Notes: generated from the sequence alone by a model not told the origin. 64,000 nucleotides of DNA from Jeotgalibacillus soli (GCF_000829435.1 NZ_JXRP01000009.1:801720-865719); one strand, 5' to 3'; shown: positions 33,844-43,561, counted from the stretch's first letter. A program made the numbers and translations.

Positions 33844-36234
33844 ATGGAAGATCATATGAAAAAATTAATGGATGACCTGCTTACATTTATGCGGGAAGAG
33901 GTATATAAGCCTTTAACCGTTCAGGAGCTTGAAGAATCGTTTCAAATTGAAGATTCGGACGATTTTAAAGACCTAGTGAAGGCGCTGGTTATTCTAGAAG
34001 AAAAAGGGCGTATCGTCCGTACAAGAAGCAACCGCTACGGCTTGCCGGAAAAAATGAATCTTGTCCGCGGAAAGCTCTCGGGGCACGCAAAAGGATTTGC
34101 TTTCTTAATTCCGGAAGAAGCGGGCATGGATGACGTATTTATTCCGCCTGGTGAAAGCGGCAATGCTATGCACGGAGATACGGTGCTGGTCCGCATATCA
34201 AAAGAGTCCTCAGGAGGCAGACGTGAAGGAACTGTTGTACGCATTATTGAACGCGGTGTACAGCAAATCGTCGGAACGTATACTGAAAGCAAAAACTTTG
34301 GCTTTGTCATTCCTGATGATAAAAAGATGGCCAGTGATATCTTTATCCCTAAAAGCGCCAGTAAAGGGGCTGTAGAGGGGCATAAGGTGATCGTGGAGCT
34401 TACCTCTTATCCGGATGGACGGAAAAGTGCAGAGGGTGAAGTAATCGAGATTATTGGTCATAAAAATGATCCGGGTGTCGACATTTTGTCTATTATTCAT
34501 AAGCATGGAATCGATATTGAATTTCCTGATGATGTGCTTGAACAAGCGAACGCTGTCCCAGATGAAATTGATCCTGCGGATTTGAAAGACCGACGTGATC
34601 TGCGTGAAGAGGTAACCGTAACCATTGATGGTGCCGACGCGAAGGACCTTGATGACGCTATTTCACTGAAAAAGCTAAACAACGGAAATTATGTTCTTGG
34701 TGTCCACATAGCAGATGTTAGTCACTACGTTCAGGAAAATTCGCCGCTTGATAAGGAAGCGTATGAACGAGGAACAAGCGTCTATTTAGTGGACCGCGTT
34801 ATTCCAATGATTCCTCACCGTTTGTCGAATGGGATTTGTTCGCTGAATCCGCAGGTGGACCGCTTAACGCTTTCGTGTGAAATGGAAATTGATCAAAATG
34901 GCGGTGTTCTACGGCACGATATCTTCCAAAGTGTGATTCGCACAAATGAACGCATGACGTATTCAGATGTTAATGACATTCTCGTCGATGAGGATGAAGC
35001 CTTAATCGAAAAATATGAACCCCTAGTGCCAATGTTTAAGGACATGGAAGCATTAGCAGCCATTTTGCGCGGCAAACGAATGAAGCGCGGTGCGATTGAC
35101 TTTGATTTTAAAGAAGCGAAGGTATATGTTGACGAAGAAGGACACCCCACTGATATCGGGATTCGTGAGCGTTCAGTGGGTGAAAAGCTGATTGAAGAAT
35201 TTATGCTGGCAGCCAATGAAACCATTGCAGAGCATTTTCACTGGATGAACCTGCCGTTTATTTACCGAATTCACGAGGATCCGAAAGAAGAAAAGCTTCA
35301 ACGCTTTTTTGAATTTATTACGAATTTTGGGCTCGTCGTAAAAGGAACAGCAAATGATATTCATCCAAGAGCACTGCAGGAGATTATTGATGATGTTCAG
35401 GGGCGTCCGGAGGAAATGGTCGTTTCAACGATGATGCTCCGTTCCATGCAGCAAGCAAAATACGATGAATCAAGTCTTGGTCACTTTGGGCTGGCTACAG
35501 ACTACTATACGCATTTCACATCGCCGATCCGCCGTTATCCTGACCTAATTGTACACCGCTTGATCCGCACCTACCTAGTCAATAAGAAGGTTGATGAAAG
35601 CACCCAGCAAAAATGGAATGCACGTCTACCCGAAATCGCGCAGCATACATCAAGCCGTGAACGTCGTGCTGTTGATGCAGAACGAGAGACGGACGAGCTG
35701 AAAAAAGCTGAATTCATGCTCGATAAGATCGGTGAAGAATTTGATGGTGTCATTAGCTCTGTAACGAATTTTGGTATGTTTGTTGAGCTTCCTAATACCA
35801 TCGAAGGCCTGGTTCATGTAAGCTATATGACAGATGATTATTATCGTTTCGATGAACGCCATATGGCGATGATTGGTGAGCGTACAGCAAATGTCTTCCG
35901 CATCGGCGATGAAATTACGGTTCGCGTAGTCAATGTAAATAAAGACGAACGCGCAATTGATTTTGAAATTGTCGGCATGAAGGGTTCCCCTCGTGAACGA
36001 CGTGATACAGCCAAAGTAATCCAAGGCGGAGGCCGTGGACGTTCTGGAAGAGGAAATGACGCTAGCGATAAAGGAAAACAAGGCTCAAGACGAAAGAGCG
36101 GCAGTGAACGTCCGTCTGTTGCTACATCAGAAAAAAAGAAAAAAAGCAAAAAGAAAAAGTTTTATGAAGGAATTCCAGCAAGCGCAAAGAATAAGAACAC
36201 TAAGAATCAAAAAAGCCGTAAGAAAAAGCGGTAA
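33844..36234 (+). CDS. rnr: Ribonuclease R
   Basis: RNase R is a processive 3'-5' exoribonuclease that degrades structured RNA and, with SmpB-tmRNA, defective mRNAs. It has 796 residues. In order it shows an N-terminal HTH-like region, two cold-shock domains (about 75-220), the RNB catalytic domain with acidic [13 protein letters not shown], and an S1 domain ([16 protein letters not shown]) near 635-715. A highly basic Lys/Arg/Ser tail follows to the end. RBS AAAGGAGGG. It sits directly before smpB and ssrA, which fits its trans-translation role. Confidence 0.96.
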   Translation: MEDHMKKLMDDLLTFMREEVYKPLTVQELEESFQIEDSDDFKDLVKALVILEEKGRIVRTRSNRYGLPEKMNLVRGKLSGHAKGFAFLIPEEAGMDDVFIPPGESGNAMHGDTVLVRISKESSGGRREGTVVRIIERGVQQIVGTYTESKNFGFVIPDDKKMASDIFIPKSASKGAVEGHKVIVELTSYPDGRKSAEGEVIEIIGHKNDPGVDILSIIHKHGIDIEFPDDVLEQANAVPDEIDPADLKDRRDLREEVTVTIDGADAKDLDDAISLKKLNNGNYVLGVHIADVSHYVQENSPLDKEAYERGTSVYLVDRVIPMIPHRLSNGICSLNPQVDRLTLSCEMEIDQNGGVLRHDIFQSVIRTNERMTYSDVNDILVDEDEALIEKYEPLVPMFKDMEALAAILRGKRMKRGAIDFDFKEAKVYVDEEGHPTDIGIRERSVGEKLIEEFMLAANETIAEHFHWMNLPFIYRIHEDPKEEKLQRFFEFITNFGLVVKGTANDIHPRALQEIIDDVQGRPEEMVVSTMMLRSMQQAKYDESSLGHFGLATDYYTHFTSPIRRYPDLIVHRLIRTYLVNKKVDESTQQKWNARLPEIAQHTSSRERRAVDAERETDELKKAEFMLDKIGEEFDGVISSVTNFGMFVELPNTIEGLVHVSYMTDDYYRFDERHMAMIGERTANVFRIGDEITVRVVNVNKDERAIDFEIVGMKGSPRERRDTAKVIQGGGRGRSGRGNDASDKGKQGSRRKSGSERPSVATSEKKKKSKKKKFYEGIPASAKNKNTKNQKSRKKKR

Positions 36235-36298
36235 TAAAGAAAGTGTGCGCGGCAGATGACTATTCTGCCGCTTCATTCGCTAGTAGGAGGAGTCGCAA

Positions 36299-36763
36299 AT
36301 GCCTAAAGGAACAGGAAAAGTCGTCGCCCAAAACAAAAAAGCCAACCACGACTATTTTATTGAAGAAACATATGAGGCGGGAATCGTGCTTCAAGGAACG
36401 GAAATCAAATCAATTCGCCAGGGTCGTATTAACCTCAAGGATTCTTTTGCGCGAATCAGCAATGGCGAAGTATTTTTAAACAACGCCCATATCAGTCCTT
36501 ATGAGCAGGGGAACCGCTATAATCATGATCCGCTGCGTGAACGCAAGCTGTTGCTGCATAAAAATCAAATTAATAAACTAATAGGTGAAACGAAGCAGCA
36601 GGGTTATTCTATTGTGCCGCTCAAAATGTATTTAAAAGATGGCTTCGCGAAGGTTTTAATCGGTCTTGGAAAGGGTAAGAAGAATTATGACAAACGCGAA
36701 ACATTAAAGAAAAAAGAAGCGAAACGCGATATGGAGCGTGCGTTTAAGGATAATTTGAGGTAA
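36299..36763 (+). CDS. smpB: SsrA-binding protein SmpB
   Basis: SmpB binds the tRNA-like part of tmRNA and delivers it to stalled ribosomes. It has 154 residues. The beta-barrel starts [20 protein letters not shown]; the conserved [11 protein letters not shown] and the basic C-terminal tail ([16 protein letters not shown]) are present. RBS TAGGAGGAG. A 7-bp hairpin GCGGCAG / CTGCCGC lies between rnr and this gene without a T run. Confidence 0.96.
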   Translation: MPKGTGKVVAQNKKANHDYFIEETYEAGIVLQGTEIKSIRQGRINLKDSFARISNGEVFLNNAHISPYEQGNRYNHDPLRERKLLLHKNQINKLIGETKQQGYSIVPLKMYLKDGFAKVLIGLGKGKKNYDKRETLKKKEAKRDMERAFKDNLR

Positions 36764-36783
36764 TTATTCCCTAACGTAAAAGG

Positions 36784-36811
36784 TTGATAAAAACGTTTTT
36801 TATGGTATACT
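36784..36811 (+). promoter_or_regulatory. ssrA promoter
   Basis: TTGATA (36784-36789) and TATACT (36806-36811) are 16 bases apart. The predicted transcript starts near 36818, about 97 bases before mature tmRNA, so 5' processing by RNase P is implied. Confidence 0.75.
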
Positions 36812-36914
36812 GAATTAGGTCGTCGCAGATGACTTTATGTAACTTTTGCCCGGTCATTCTGACTGGATTCCCGTACAAGAAAAGTGGATAGCATCCTTTT
36901 TCTTCCTTTATTAA

Positions 36915-37274
36915 GGGGACGTTACGGATTCGACAGGAATGTTTCGAGCTTGAGTTGCGAGCCGGAGGGATCGACTCCGTCACAAACGTCAACACAAATA
37001 GTTAACAACAAACAAGATTTCGCTCTAGCTGCCTAATAAGCACTTGAGGCCTCACTTGTCTATCGCTCATGTAGACCTGTCCTGAGGTTCATTCTGAAGT
37101 GAGCTACGCAGTCGGCCACCACCTGAGGTCGCCTGAAGAGAACAATCAGGTTAGCCACTCGGACGCCTGTCTGTCGGCATAAGAGCTGGCGAATTGCGAA
37201 TAGACTGACTACGCTCGTAGATGCTTAAGTATTGGAGTTTCTGGACGTGGGTTCGACTCCCACCGTCTCCACCA
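36915..37274 (+). ncRNA. ssrA: tmRNA
   Basis: This transfer-messenger RNA rescues stalled ribosomes. The 5' end GGGGACGTTACGGATTCGAC pairs through GGGGACG with CGTCTCC before the encoded ACCA at 37271-37274. The 3' part carries the standard GGACGTGGGTTCGACTCCCAC T arm. The tag reading frame ends GCT CTA GCT GCC TAA TAA (37022-37039). By comparison with the E. coli TAGTC-resume context, the resume codon is AAC at 37004, giving the tag (A)NNKQDFALAA. The ALAA ending is the ClpXP/ClpCP-recognised type. The tag start is inferred, the rest is read directly. Confidence 0.96.
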
Positions 37275-37342
37275 AATACATAATTAAATCTTTGGTGGAA
37301 TCTAATTTCAAAAAATATTGTAATAAATAGTACTATAGTGAA

Positions 37343-37378
37343 AAGAACTGCTGACAGTTGATCAGTAGTTCTTTTTTC
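37343..37378 (+). terminator. Terminator of ssrA
   Basis: AGAACTGCTGA / TCAGTAGTTCT followed by six T residues. Confidence 0.9.
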
Positions 37379-37552
37379 TTTTTGTATGGATCATTCCCAA
37401 AGAAAAAGATGAACTATAGATTACTGCTAACCAAATCTTAGATATTAATAAAATTCCAATTGTTAACAAACTTTTGTTGGTTGCTAAATCAATCACCGCG
37501 GGCTTACAAATATTGTTGTGAGAGGGTCCTTTTCATCAATCTCTTGTAAGCT

Positions 37553-37790
37553 TTATAAATCCATTACTTGGTTTGCATATGCATTCCAATCATTATTATA
37601 AGTATTAAATTTGATGGTTGTGAAGATAGATAAAGAAGATTGTTTACGGAATTCAGATTGGGAATTAATAAATTCGTCTGCTGCATTTTTTATTTGTTCA
37701 CCTGTTCTGTTTGTCCGCTTTGCATTCTATCTGCTGCGTTTTCAGAAGATACCGTTAATAATAAGCATTCGACCCTAAATAAGCTAAAAA
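37553..37790 (-). pseudogene. Decayed small secreted-protein-like gene
   Basis: On the minus strand a coding-like reading runs in two frames. The first part, near 37790-37690, has a hydrophobic stretch followed by SSENAADRMQSGQTEQVNK and a stop. The second, in another frame, runs from GEQIKNAADEF through FINSQSEFRKQS and YNNDWNAYANQVMDL to a stop at 37553-37555. The frame change is at an A-rich run near 37690. It looks like a small exported protein with one frameshift. I do not recognise the family. No start codon or RBS is clear. The rest of the 37.38-37.90 kb stretch is AT-rich with no other feature. Confidence 0.4.
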
Positions 37791-37904
37791 ATTAAAATTA
37801 GAATTCACATTATAGGCTATTGTTTCGAGAATATTTTATAAAACAAGTTAAGATATATACGAATATTTTGAAATGAAAGATAATTATGATCTCTTTAAAT
37901 TGCA

Positions 37905-37933
37905 TTGACATTGTGAAAATTAAATTATATAGT
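37905..37933 (+). promoter_or_regulatory. metNPQ promoter
   Basis: A consensus TTGACA (37905-37910) and TATAGT (37928-37933) are 17 bases apart, 22 bases upstream of the SAM riboswitch. Confidence 0.85.
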
Positions 37934-37954
37934 GTGAAAATAACTTAATAGTTA

Positions 37955-38168
37955 TTCTTATCTAGAGATGTGGAGGGACTTGGCCCTATGATACCTCGGC
38001 AGCAGATTTTTACGTTTGTAAAAACACTGTGCTAATTCCAACAGATTAATTCTGAAAGATAAGAAGAAGCTTCTACGATAAATTAAATTAAGAGTTTATT
38101 AGTTTATTCTTTTAGTTAAATTACAAAGTATTATGCCTCTTCTTTCAAAAGACAGAAGAGGCATTTTT
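37955..38168 (+). ncRNA. SAM-I riboswitch (S box) with terminator
   Basis: The P1 helix is TTCTTATCT (37955-37963) with AGATAAGAA (38057-38065). Inside are GATGTGGAGGGACTTGGCCC, ATGATACCTCGGCAGC and GTGCTAATTCCAACAG, the conserved S-box core. The expression platform is a terminator TGCCTCTTCT / AGAAGAGGCA with TTTTT (38134-38168). SAM binding would favour P1 and termination; without SAM the AGAAGAAGC after P1 can pair with the CTTCTT arm. It controls metNPQ. Confidence 0.95.
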
Positions 38169-38286
38169 ATGTTTAACAGGAATACGAAACGAAAACTGGA
38201 TTGGTAATCAAGTGAGTTTTAGTAATTAACAAGCGCTCTATATTTTTCTACTTCGATAATAAATTAATAACATGGGAGCGGATATT

Positions 38287-39309
38287 ATGATTGAATTTCA
38301 AGATGTGAAAAAAGTATATGAAACAAAAAAACAAGCATTCGAAGCTTTGAAGGGTATCAATTTGACCGTTGAAAAAGGGGATATTTTTGGTGTTGTCGGC
38401 TATAGTGGAGCCGGAAAAAGTACGTTGATCCGTTTGGTCAATCTCCTTGAGCAACCTTCAGAAGGAACGGTGCTTGTTGGAGGAAAAGATTTAACCTCTT
38501 TAAAACCGAAAGAATTAAGAGCAGAGAAGAAAAAAATAGGTATGATTTTTCAACATTTTAATCTGCTAAATTCCAAAACTGTTTTTGATAATGTAGCTAT
38601 GCCGCTCGTTTTATCTGGAACTCCCAGTAATGAAATTAAACAAAGAGTAGAAGAGCTATTGGAGTTTGTTGGCTTATCAAACAAAGCAAAAAATTATCCG
38701 GATCAGTTATCCGGAGGACAAAAGCAAAGGATTGGCATTGCAAGAGCGCTGGCAACTAATCCATCGATTCTTTTGTGTGATGAAGCAACGTCTGCATTGG
38801 ATCCTCAAACCACAAATGCGGTATTGCAGCTTTTAAAGAAAATCAACAAGGAATATAACATTACGATCTTACTGATAACACACGAAATGTCAGTGATTAA
38901 GGAAATATGCAATAAGGTAGCTGTTATGGAAGCTGGAAAGGTTGTTGAACAAGGCTCTGTGCTTGATGTTTTTTCAAAACCCCAAACAGATACCGCAAAA
39001 AACTTTGTGCGGACAGTTATCCATGATGAGGTTCCAGAAAGCTTCCTGAAAAATAACGAAAAAGATGCGCCTGTCATTTGGAAAATAAACTTTGTAGGAT
39101 CTACGTCAGGTAAGCCTTTATTATCAACGATCGCAAAAAAATATGAAGTTCATTTAAATGTTCTATCAGCTAATATTTCTGAGATTCAAGAAACCCCGTT
39201 TGGAAATTTAATTATCGAAGTGACGGGTGATAAAAGAGAGATCGACGAGACATTTCAATATATTAAAGACCAGGGAATCCTTGTACAGGAGGTGGTAATA
39301 AATGACTAA
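38287..39309 (+). CDS. metN: Methionine ABC transporter ATP-binding protein
   Basis: MetN is the ATPase of the MetNPQ importer for methionine and methionine sulfoxide. It has 340 residues. Walker A GYSGAGKS is at 38-45, the signature is LSGGQKQRIGIARAL, and Walker B LLCDEATSALD follows. A C-terminal NIL regulatory domain (about 265-340) is present. The frame also opens at ATG 38272, but ATG 38287 is eight bases after GGAG and matches the family start. It ends overlapping metP by eight bases. Confidence 0.95.
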   Translation: MIEFQDVKKVYETKKQAFEALKGINLTVEKGDIFGVVGYSGAGKSTLIRLVNLLEQPSEGTVLVGGKDLTSLKPKELRAEKKKIGMIFQHFNLLNSKTVFDNVAMPLVLSGTPSNEIKQRVEELLEFVGLSNKAKNYPDQLSGGQKQRIGIARALATNPSILLCDEATSALDPQTTNAVLQLLKKINKEYNITILLITHEMSVIKEICNKVAVMEAGKVVEQGSVLDVFSKPQTDTAKNFVRTVIHDEVPESFLKNNEKDAPVIWKINFVGSTSGKPLLSTIAKKYEVHLNVLSANISEIQETPFGNLIIEVTGDKREIDETFQYIKDQGILVQEVVIND

Positions 39310-39973
39310 TACATTATGGGGGATGCAGATAACAGCAGAACAGTTGCTGACTGCATTTGGAGATACACTTTATATGGTGGCTCTATCATTGTTATTTTCA
39401 GGGCTGATTGGACTTCCGCTTGGCATTTTACTAGTCATCACAAGGAAGGATCATATTTTTGAAAACAAGTGGATTTTTAATAGTTTAAATCCAGTTATAA
39501 ATATATTACGATCTGTTCCATTCATTATCTTGCTTGTAGCTCTCATTCCTTTTACAAGGTTTGTGGTGGGAACTGCAATTGGGACGAATGCAGCTATTGT
39601 ACCACTTGTGTTTTATGCTGCTCCTTATATTGCGCGTCTAGTGGAAAACTCTCTTTTGGAAGTGGATAAAGGAATCATTGAAGCGGCTCAGGCGATGGGA
39701 GCAACAACATGGCAAATTATTTACCGCTTCTTGATTCCTGAGGGGCTAAGCTCATTAATTCTCACCTTTACAACTGCAACAATCGGTCTCGTTGGAGCTA
39801 CAGCAATGGCTGGTGCAGTTGGTGCAGGGGGTGTAGGAGATCTGGCCTTATCCTATGGCTATCAGAGATTTGATACGATGACCATGATTGTAACGGTAGC
39901 AGCGCTTGTAATTATTGTTCAATTATTACAATCTACTGGGAATATTGTTTCAAAAAAAATTAGAAGAAGATAA
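39302..39973 (+). CDS. metP: Methionine ABC transporter permease
   Basis: This is the membrane subunit of the methionine importer (MetI in E. coli). It has 223 residues and five or six hydrophobic segments. The EAA loop that contacts MetN is EAAQAMGATTWQIIYRFLIP. It is preceded by AGGAGGTGG inside metN and coupled to it by overlap. metQ follows after 22 bases. Confidence 0.94.
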   Translation: MTNTLWGMQITAEQLLTAFGDTLYMVALSLLFSGLIGLPLGILLVITRKDHIFENKWIFNSLNPVINILRSVPFIILLVALIPFTRFVVGTAIGTNAAIVPLVFYAAPYIARLVENSLLEVDKGIIEAAQAMGATTWQIIYRFLIPEGLSSLILTFTTATIGLVGATAMAGAVGAGGVGDLALSYGYQRFDTMTMIVTVAALVIIVQLLQSTGNIVSKKIRRR

Positions 39974-39995
39974 CAATTAAATGGAGGTAGGAAAA

Positions 39996-40877
39996 ATGAA
40001 GAAAATCTTATTAACAGTACTGGTATTGGCAATTGCAGTATTTGCAGCCGCTTGTGGAAGCGAAAGTAATGAAAATAATGAATCAGCAGGTGATTCTAAT
40101 GAGCTGACAAAAGTTAAAGTCGGCGTAAGCAGCGGAGATACTAGAACATGGGATTATATTGTTGACATTGCAAAAGAAGAAGGGCTGGACATTGAGCTTG
40201 TTAAATTTAATGATTATATCCTACCGAACGTTTCCTTAAACGAAGGGGAAATTGATGCAAATGCATTTCAGACCATTTCTTGGTTTGATGAGGCTGTAGC
40301 AAATCAAAATTTAGAGTTAGAGGCTATTGGTTCGACTGTTATTGCCCCTATGGGTATCTACTCTAAAGAGCATACTAACCTTGAAGATCTTGAAGACGGC
40401 GCTACTATTGCCATTCCGAATGAAGGTTCGAATTTTGGCCGGGCATTGCTGCTTCTTCAGGAAGCGGGTTTAATAACGTTAACAGAAGATTTTGAAGGAA
40501 TCGGTTCTTTAGACAAAATTGCTGCTAATCCAAAAAATTTACAATTTGAGGCTGTTGCAGCCGGAAATACACCGCGTTTCTTAGATGATGTAGATGCATC
40601 TATCATTAATAACAATTTTGCCGTTGAAGCAGGTCTTACGTTAGAAGATGCTTTATTCCATGAAAGCGCAACTGCAAAGCCATATATCAATATTATTGCA
40701 GTTAAAAAGGGGGACGCCGATCGTCCTGAACTGCAAAAACTAGTTGAAATCTATCATTCTGAAGAAGTCGAAAATTTTATTATTGAAGAGTATAAAGGAA
40801 GCTCAATCCCGACATTTGTATCTTTAGAGGAATTATTGAATTATAAAGATGCATGGACGCAGCCAGCAGCAGAATGA
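39996..40877 (+). CDS. metQ: Methionine-binding lipoprotein
   Basis: MetQ is the substrate-binding lipoprotein of the importer. It has 293 residues. The signal peptide ends with lipobox AAAC at Cys20, followed by an Asn/Glu/Ser linker. The NlpA-fold body contains KVGVSSGDTRTWDYI, NEGEIDANAFQ and IPNEGSNFGRALLLLQ. ATG 39996 is chosen because TGGAGGTAG precedes it by several bases; the open frame starts five codons earlier. It is the last gene of the SAM-controlled operon. Confidence 0.94.
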   Translation: MKKILLTVLVLAIAVFAAACGSESNENNESAGDSNELTKVKVGVSSGDTRTWDYIVDIAKEEGLDIELVKFNDYILPNVSLNEGEIDANAFQTISWFDEAVANQNLELEAIGSTVIAPMGIYSKEHTNLEDLEDGATIAIPNEGSNFGRALLLLQEAGLITLTEDFEGIGSLDKIAANPKNLQFEAVAAGNTPRFLDDVDASIINNNFAVEAGLTLEDALFHESATAKPYINIIAVKKGDADRPELQKLVEIYHSEEVENFIIEEYKGSSIPTFVSLEELLNYKDAWTQPAAE

Positions 40878-40999
40878 AAATAAAAGCTATTAACCTCATT
40901 TAGAAGATGGGTAGCTGTGGTGTAAATAATCTTACTTAATATCTTTTGAAGCTAACTAAATATGTGTGTTATCTAGATAACAAAAATTAGTTTTTCTAC

Positions 41000-41038
41000 A
41001 ATCGAGCGTAATCCTTTAACAGGGATTGTGCTCGATTT
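41000..41038 (+). terminator. Terminator of metNPQ
   Basis: ATCGAGC..AATCC / GGATT..GCTCGAT with a T-rich tail, 120 bases after metQ. Confidence 0.7.
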
Positions 41039-41132
41039 GCATTTGAAGGACAAAGAAGGATTTATGGATGTTTATGTAGATGTATCAAGATGGTGTAGCA
41101 CTTGATACACATGTCTCCCCCATGCTTAAAAA

Positions 41133-41330
41133 TAACAAGCAGATAAACTCATCGGTAAGAAGAATTCAATTACGCCAGTTGATATCAGGGCGGGGGCGCT
41201 TTTGCTTGGGGCTACAGCTATTGGAGGCGTACTAACTCATATTCGTGTTAAGGATTCGTTCTAACAAACGCTTCTGATTGTGGTTCTTGGTATTTTATCT
41301 TTTATTGTATTTTTCATCCGCTTATCTTGA
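41133..41330 (+). pseudogene. DoxX-like membrane protein remnant
   Basis: The frame reads QADKLIGKKNSITPVDIRAG then ALLLGATAIGGVLTHIRVKD, stops at TAA 41262-41264, and continues in the same frame QTLLIVVLGILSFIVFFIR to TGA 41330. The PVDIRAGALLLG and THIRV motifs resemble the C-terminal half of DoxX-family membrane proteins. The N-terminal half is missing and an in-frame stop is present, so it is nonfunctional. The 40.88-41.13 kb stretch before it holds only the metQ terminator. Confidence 0.55.
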
Positions 41331-41343
41331 TTTTCCAGAGTTG

Positions 41344-41382
41344 AAAAAATCGATTCCTTTATGATGAAGGGATCGATTTTTT
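41344..41382. terminator. Hairpin terminator
   Basis: AAAAAATCGATTCCTT / AAGGGATCGATTTTTT with a short loop, usable on both strands, directly after the DoxX-like remnant. Confidence 0.8.
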
Positions 41383-41572
41383 ATGTTCTCTCCATTCCTA
41401 TGATTAAACTTATATTTATGAATACACAAGGAAAATCCACTCAATACATAAAATGCGTTACATAAAGAGCTTCATCAAACTTTCTGCACATTTTCTTGTT
41501 ACAGTAATTACAGGGAATTGGTATGAAACCGGGTGCTTGTATAAGAAAATGAGCAGATGGAGGAATCGTTAT

Positions 41573-42871
41573 ATGAAAAAATCAATATGGGTCTTTTTGC
41601 TGCCTGCTTTACTGGCCGTATTTCTAGCAGCATGTACGGATTCGGGATCTAGCAATGAAGAGATGGACCATGAGAATATGGATCATGGAGATATGGAAGA
41701 AATGGATGCCGGTGATATGGATATGGAAGGTGAAGAGGGGGATGCATCTTCTGATCGACTAGACGAATTTGCAGCAGCCCCTACAGAAATGAATGAAAAT
41801 GCAGTGAATAATTTGGTGACCATGAATACAAAAAATATTACGCGTTTAAACGCTGAAAATCCGGAAGATACGGCGGTCCTTACTTCACAAACCGTTTGGC
41901 CGGCTACTCACGCAGAGAACCAGCCTGGAACGGTGATCCTTGCGCCGTTGGAAAACTGGCAATTTAGCTTGGCGGCAGCGGATTTAATTCATCATCCGAA
42001 TGATGGTCCAGTGTTGTTTATGGAAAATGGAGAAGTTTCAGAGCAGACGCTAAATGAAATAAATCGGTTAAATCCTAAAGGAAACGTGGATGGAGCACAG
42101 ATCATGATTATGGGGGATGCATCGGAAAATACACTTGGTCAATTAGGAGAGTATGAAACGCAGCAAATTAATGGAGAGGATGCTGCTGGATTTGCGGCTG
42201 AAATCGACCGAATCTATGCAGAGGTATCTGGCGGAGAGTTTCCAAATGGCGTCATTGTTGTCTCTTCTGAAGAAGAAGCGAAGCTTTATTCACTAATCGC
42301 CATTAATTGGATTGCCCACATGGCTGAACCTGTACTATATGTAGACAATAACGGCATTCCTGAAGCCACGATTGCAGCCTTGGAAGAGCGTGAAGAAGCA
42401 GATATTTATGTATTAGGCCCTGACGCAATTATTTCATCTGAAATCGAGAAAGAGTTAGCCGAATATGGAAATGTAACGAGAATTGCTGGAGAGGATCCAG
42501 TGACAACATCTATCGAATTTGCCAAGTTTAAGGATGAAGATTCTTCATTTGGATGGGGATTGGCTGAACCTGGTCACGGTCTTTCATTTGTCTCCAGTTC
42601 AACCAGTGATTTAGCCTTGGCAGCTGCTCCATTCTCTCACTTAGGTAAACATTCTCCGTTAATTTGGTTAGAAGAAGGCGAGGTAACGGAAACCGTTTAT
42701 GAATTCCTTGCTCAAATTAAACCAACCTTTACAGATGAACCGCAAAACGGACCTTATAATCATGGCTTTTTGATCGGGTCTGATGCCGCTGTACCTTTTA
42801 CAACGCAAGGAATTCTTGATGATAAACTTGAAATTGTATCAGAAGATGGTGGAGGCCATGGAGGTCATTAA
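41573..42871 (+). CDS. Met/His-rich lipoprotein with cell-wall-binding repeat 2 domains
   Basis: This predicted lipoprotein of 432 residues has lipobox LAAC at Cys21. Residues about 30-60 are a Met/Asp/His/Glu-rich stretch with repeated MDHENMDHGDME units, and the protein ends GGGHGGH; both look like metal (copper-type) ligands. The middle is built of CWB2-type repeats, seen as LVTMNTKNITRLNA, TVILAPLENWQFSLAAADLI, GVIVVSSEEEAKLYSL and DIYVLGPDAIIS. In other firmicutes such repeats bind wall polymers. The frame is open from 41453; ATG 41573 has ATGGAGG nine bases upstream and begins the signal peptide. A small SHOCT membrane protein follows 24 bases later, probably in one operon. Metal binding is inferred from composition. 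Confidence 0.8.
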   Translation: MKKSIWVFLLPALLAVFLAACTDSGSSNEEMDHENMDHGDMEEMDAGDMDMEGEEGDASSDRLDEFAAAPTEMNENAVNNLVTMNTKNITRLNAENPEDTAVLTSQTVWPATHAENQPGTVILAPLENWQFSLAAADLIHHPNDGPVLFMENGEVSEQTLNEINRLNPKGNVDGAQIMIMGDASENTLGQLGEYETQQINGEDAAGFAAEIDRIYAEVSGGEFPNGVIVVSSEEEAKLYSLIAINWIAHMAEPVLYVDNNGIPEATIAALEEREEADIYVLGPDAIISSEIEKELAEYGNVTRIAGEDPVTTSIEFAKFKDEDSSFGWGLAEPGHGLSFVSSSTSDLALAAAPFSHLGKHSPLIWLEEGEVTETVYEFLAQIKPTFTDEPQNGPYNHGFLIGSDAAVPFTTQGILDDKLEIVSEDGGGHGGH

Positions 42872-42895
42872 TTTCAAAAGGAGGGCCTGATTTTT

Positions 42896-43117
42896 ATGAT
42901 GGGTGGTATGATCGACATGAATGGCATAGGAATCTTTAATATGATCATGTGGATTCTTATTTTAGCCGTTTTATTCTTTGGAGTCTTTAGGTTGTTTTCA
43001 AGGGAGTCGGATAAAAAGGAAGATCGTGCACTTAGCCTTTTAAAAGAAAAATTCGCAAACGGCGATATTAATGAAGAAGAATATAAAAGTAAAAAGGTTC
43101 TCTTATCTCGAGACTAA
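42896..43117 (+). CDS. SHOCT-domain small membrane protein
   Basis: This 73-residue protein has one hydrophobic helix (about 12-33) after a Met/Gly-rich start (MMGGMIDMNGIG), then a cytosolic C-terminus ending in a SHOCT-like motif (LSLLKEKFANGDINEEEYKSKKVLL). SHOCT modules are short helical oligomerisation or binding elements. AAGGAGG lies 11 bases before ATG 42896. It is likely co-transcribed with the Met/His-rich lipoprotein and shares its Met-rich character. Confidence 0.75.
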   Translation: MMGGMIDMNGIGIFNMIMWILILAVLFFGVFRLFSRESDKKEDRALSLLKEKFANGDINEEEYKSKKVLLSRD

Positions 43118-43125
43118 TCTGAAAG

Positions 43126-43159
43126 CCGATTTCCTTACTAATAGGAAATCGGTTTTTTT
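43126..43159 (+). terminator. Terminator
   Basis: CCGATTTCCT / AGGAAATCGG followed by seven T residues, after the SHOCT gene. Confidence 0.9.
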
Positions 43160-43286
43160 GCGTTATTTTTTTCGTGTATCAAAAATAAGTGTAATTTGAA
43201 ATGAAGCCAACAATTCAACTTTTTATTGTAAAATAGATAAGGCATTGATTTATTCCCCTACTACTAATTATTTAAAGGAGTATAAA

Positions 43287-43544
43287 ATGAAGCACAAAAA
43301 AACTCTTACCATAGCAATCTTTGTTCTTTTTTTAGCAGCTGTTAGTATGTATATCGTGAATGATTTATCCAAGCCTTCAAATCCGCGGGTTATTTTAGAT
43401 CATCATAAACAAACCTATGTAACACCTGGCTGCTTTGAACAAGCTGACGCGACAAATTTTATTGAGGATTCCACTTTGGAAAATGCCCAGGAAATTGGAT
43501 ACAAACCAAATGATGAGTGTACAGAGTCTGAAATACTTGATTAA
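43287..43544 (+). CDS. Small membrane-anchored or secreted protein, unknown
   Basis: This 85-residue protein has one N-terminal hydrophobic segment (about 6-25) acting as a signal anchor or signal peptide, and a short polar domain with two Cys residues (PGCFEQ and NDECTE) that could form a disulfide. I do not recognise the family. ATG 43287 is preceded by AAAGGAG. A terminator follows, so it is monocistronic. Confidence 0.65.
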   Translation: MKHKKTLTIAIFVLFLAAVSMYIVNDLSKPSNPRVILDHHKQTYVTPGCFEQADATNFIEDSTLENAQEIGYKPNDECTESEILD

Positions 43545-43561
43545 AAACGAATGAAACAGTT

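Noticed and set aside
36240..36479. Plus-strand frame overlapping the smpB start
   Set aside because: It overlaps smpB in another frame and reads as Arg/Ser-rich noise.
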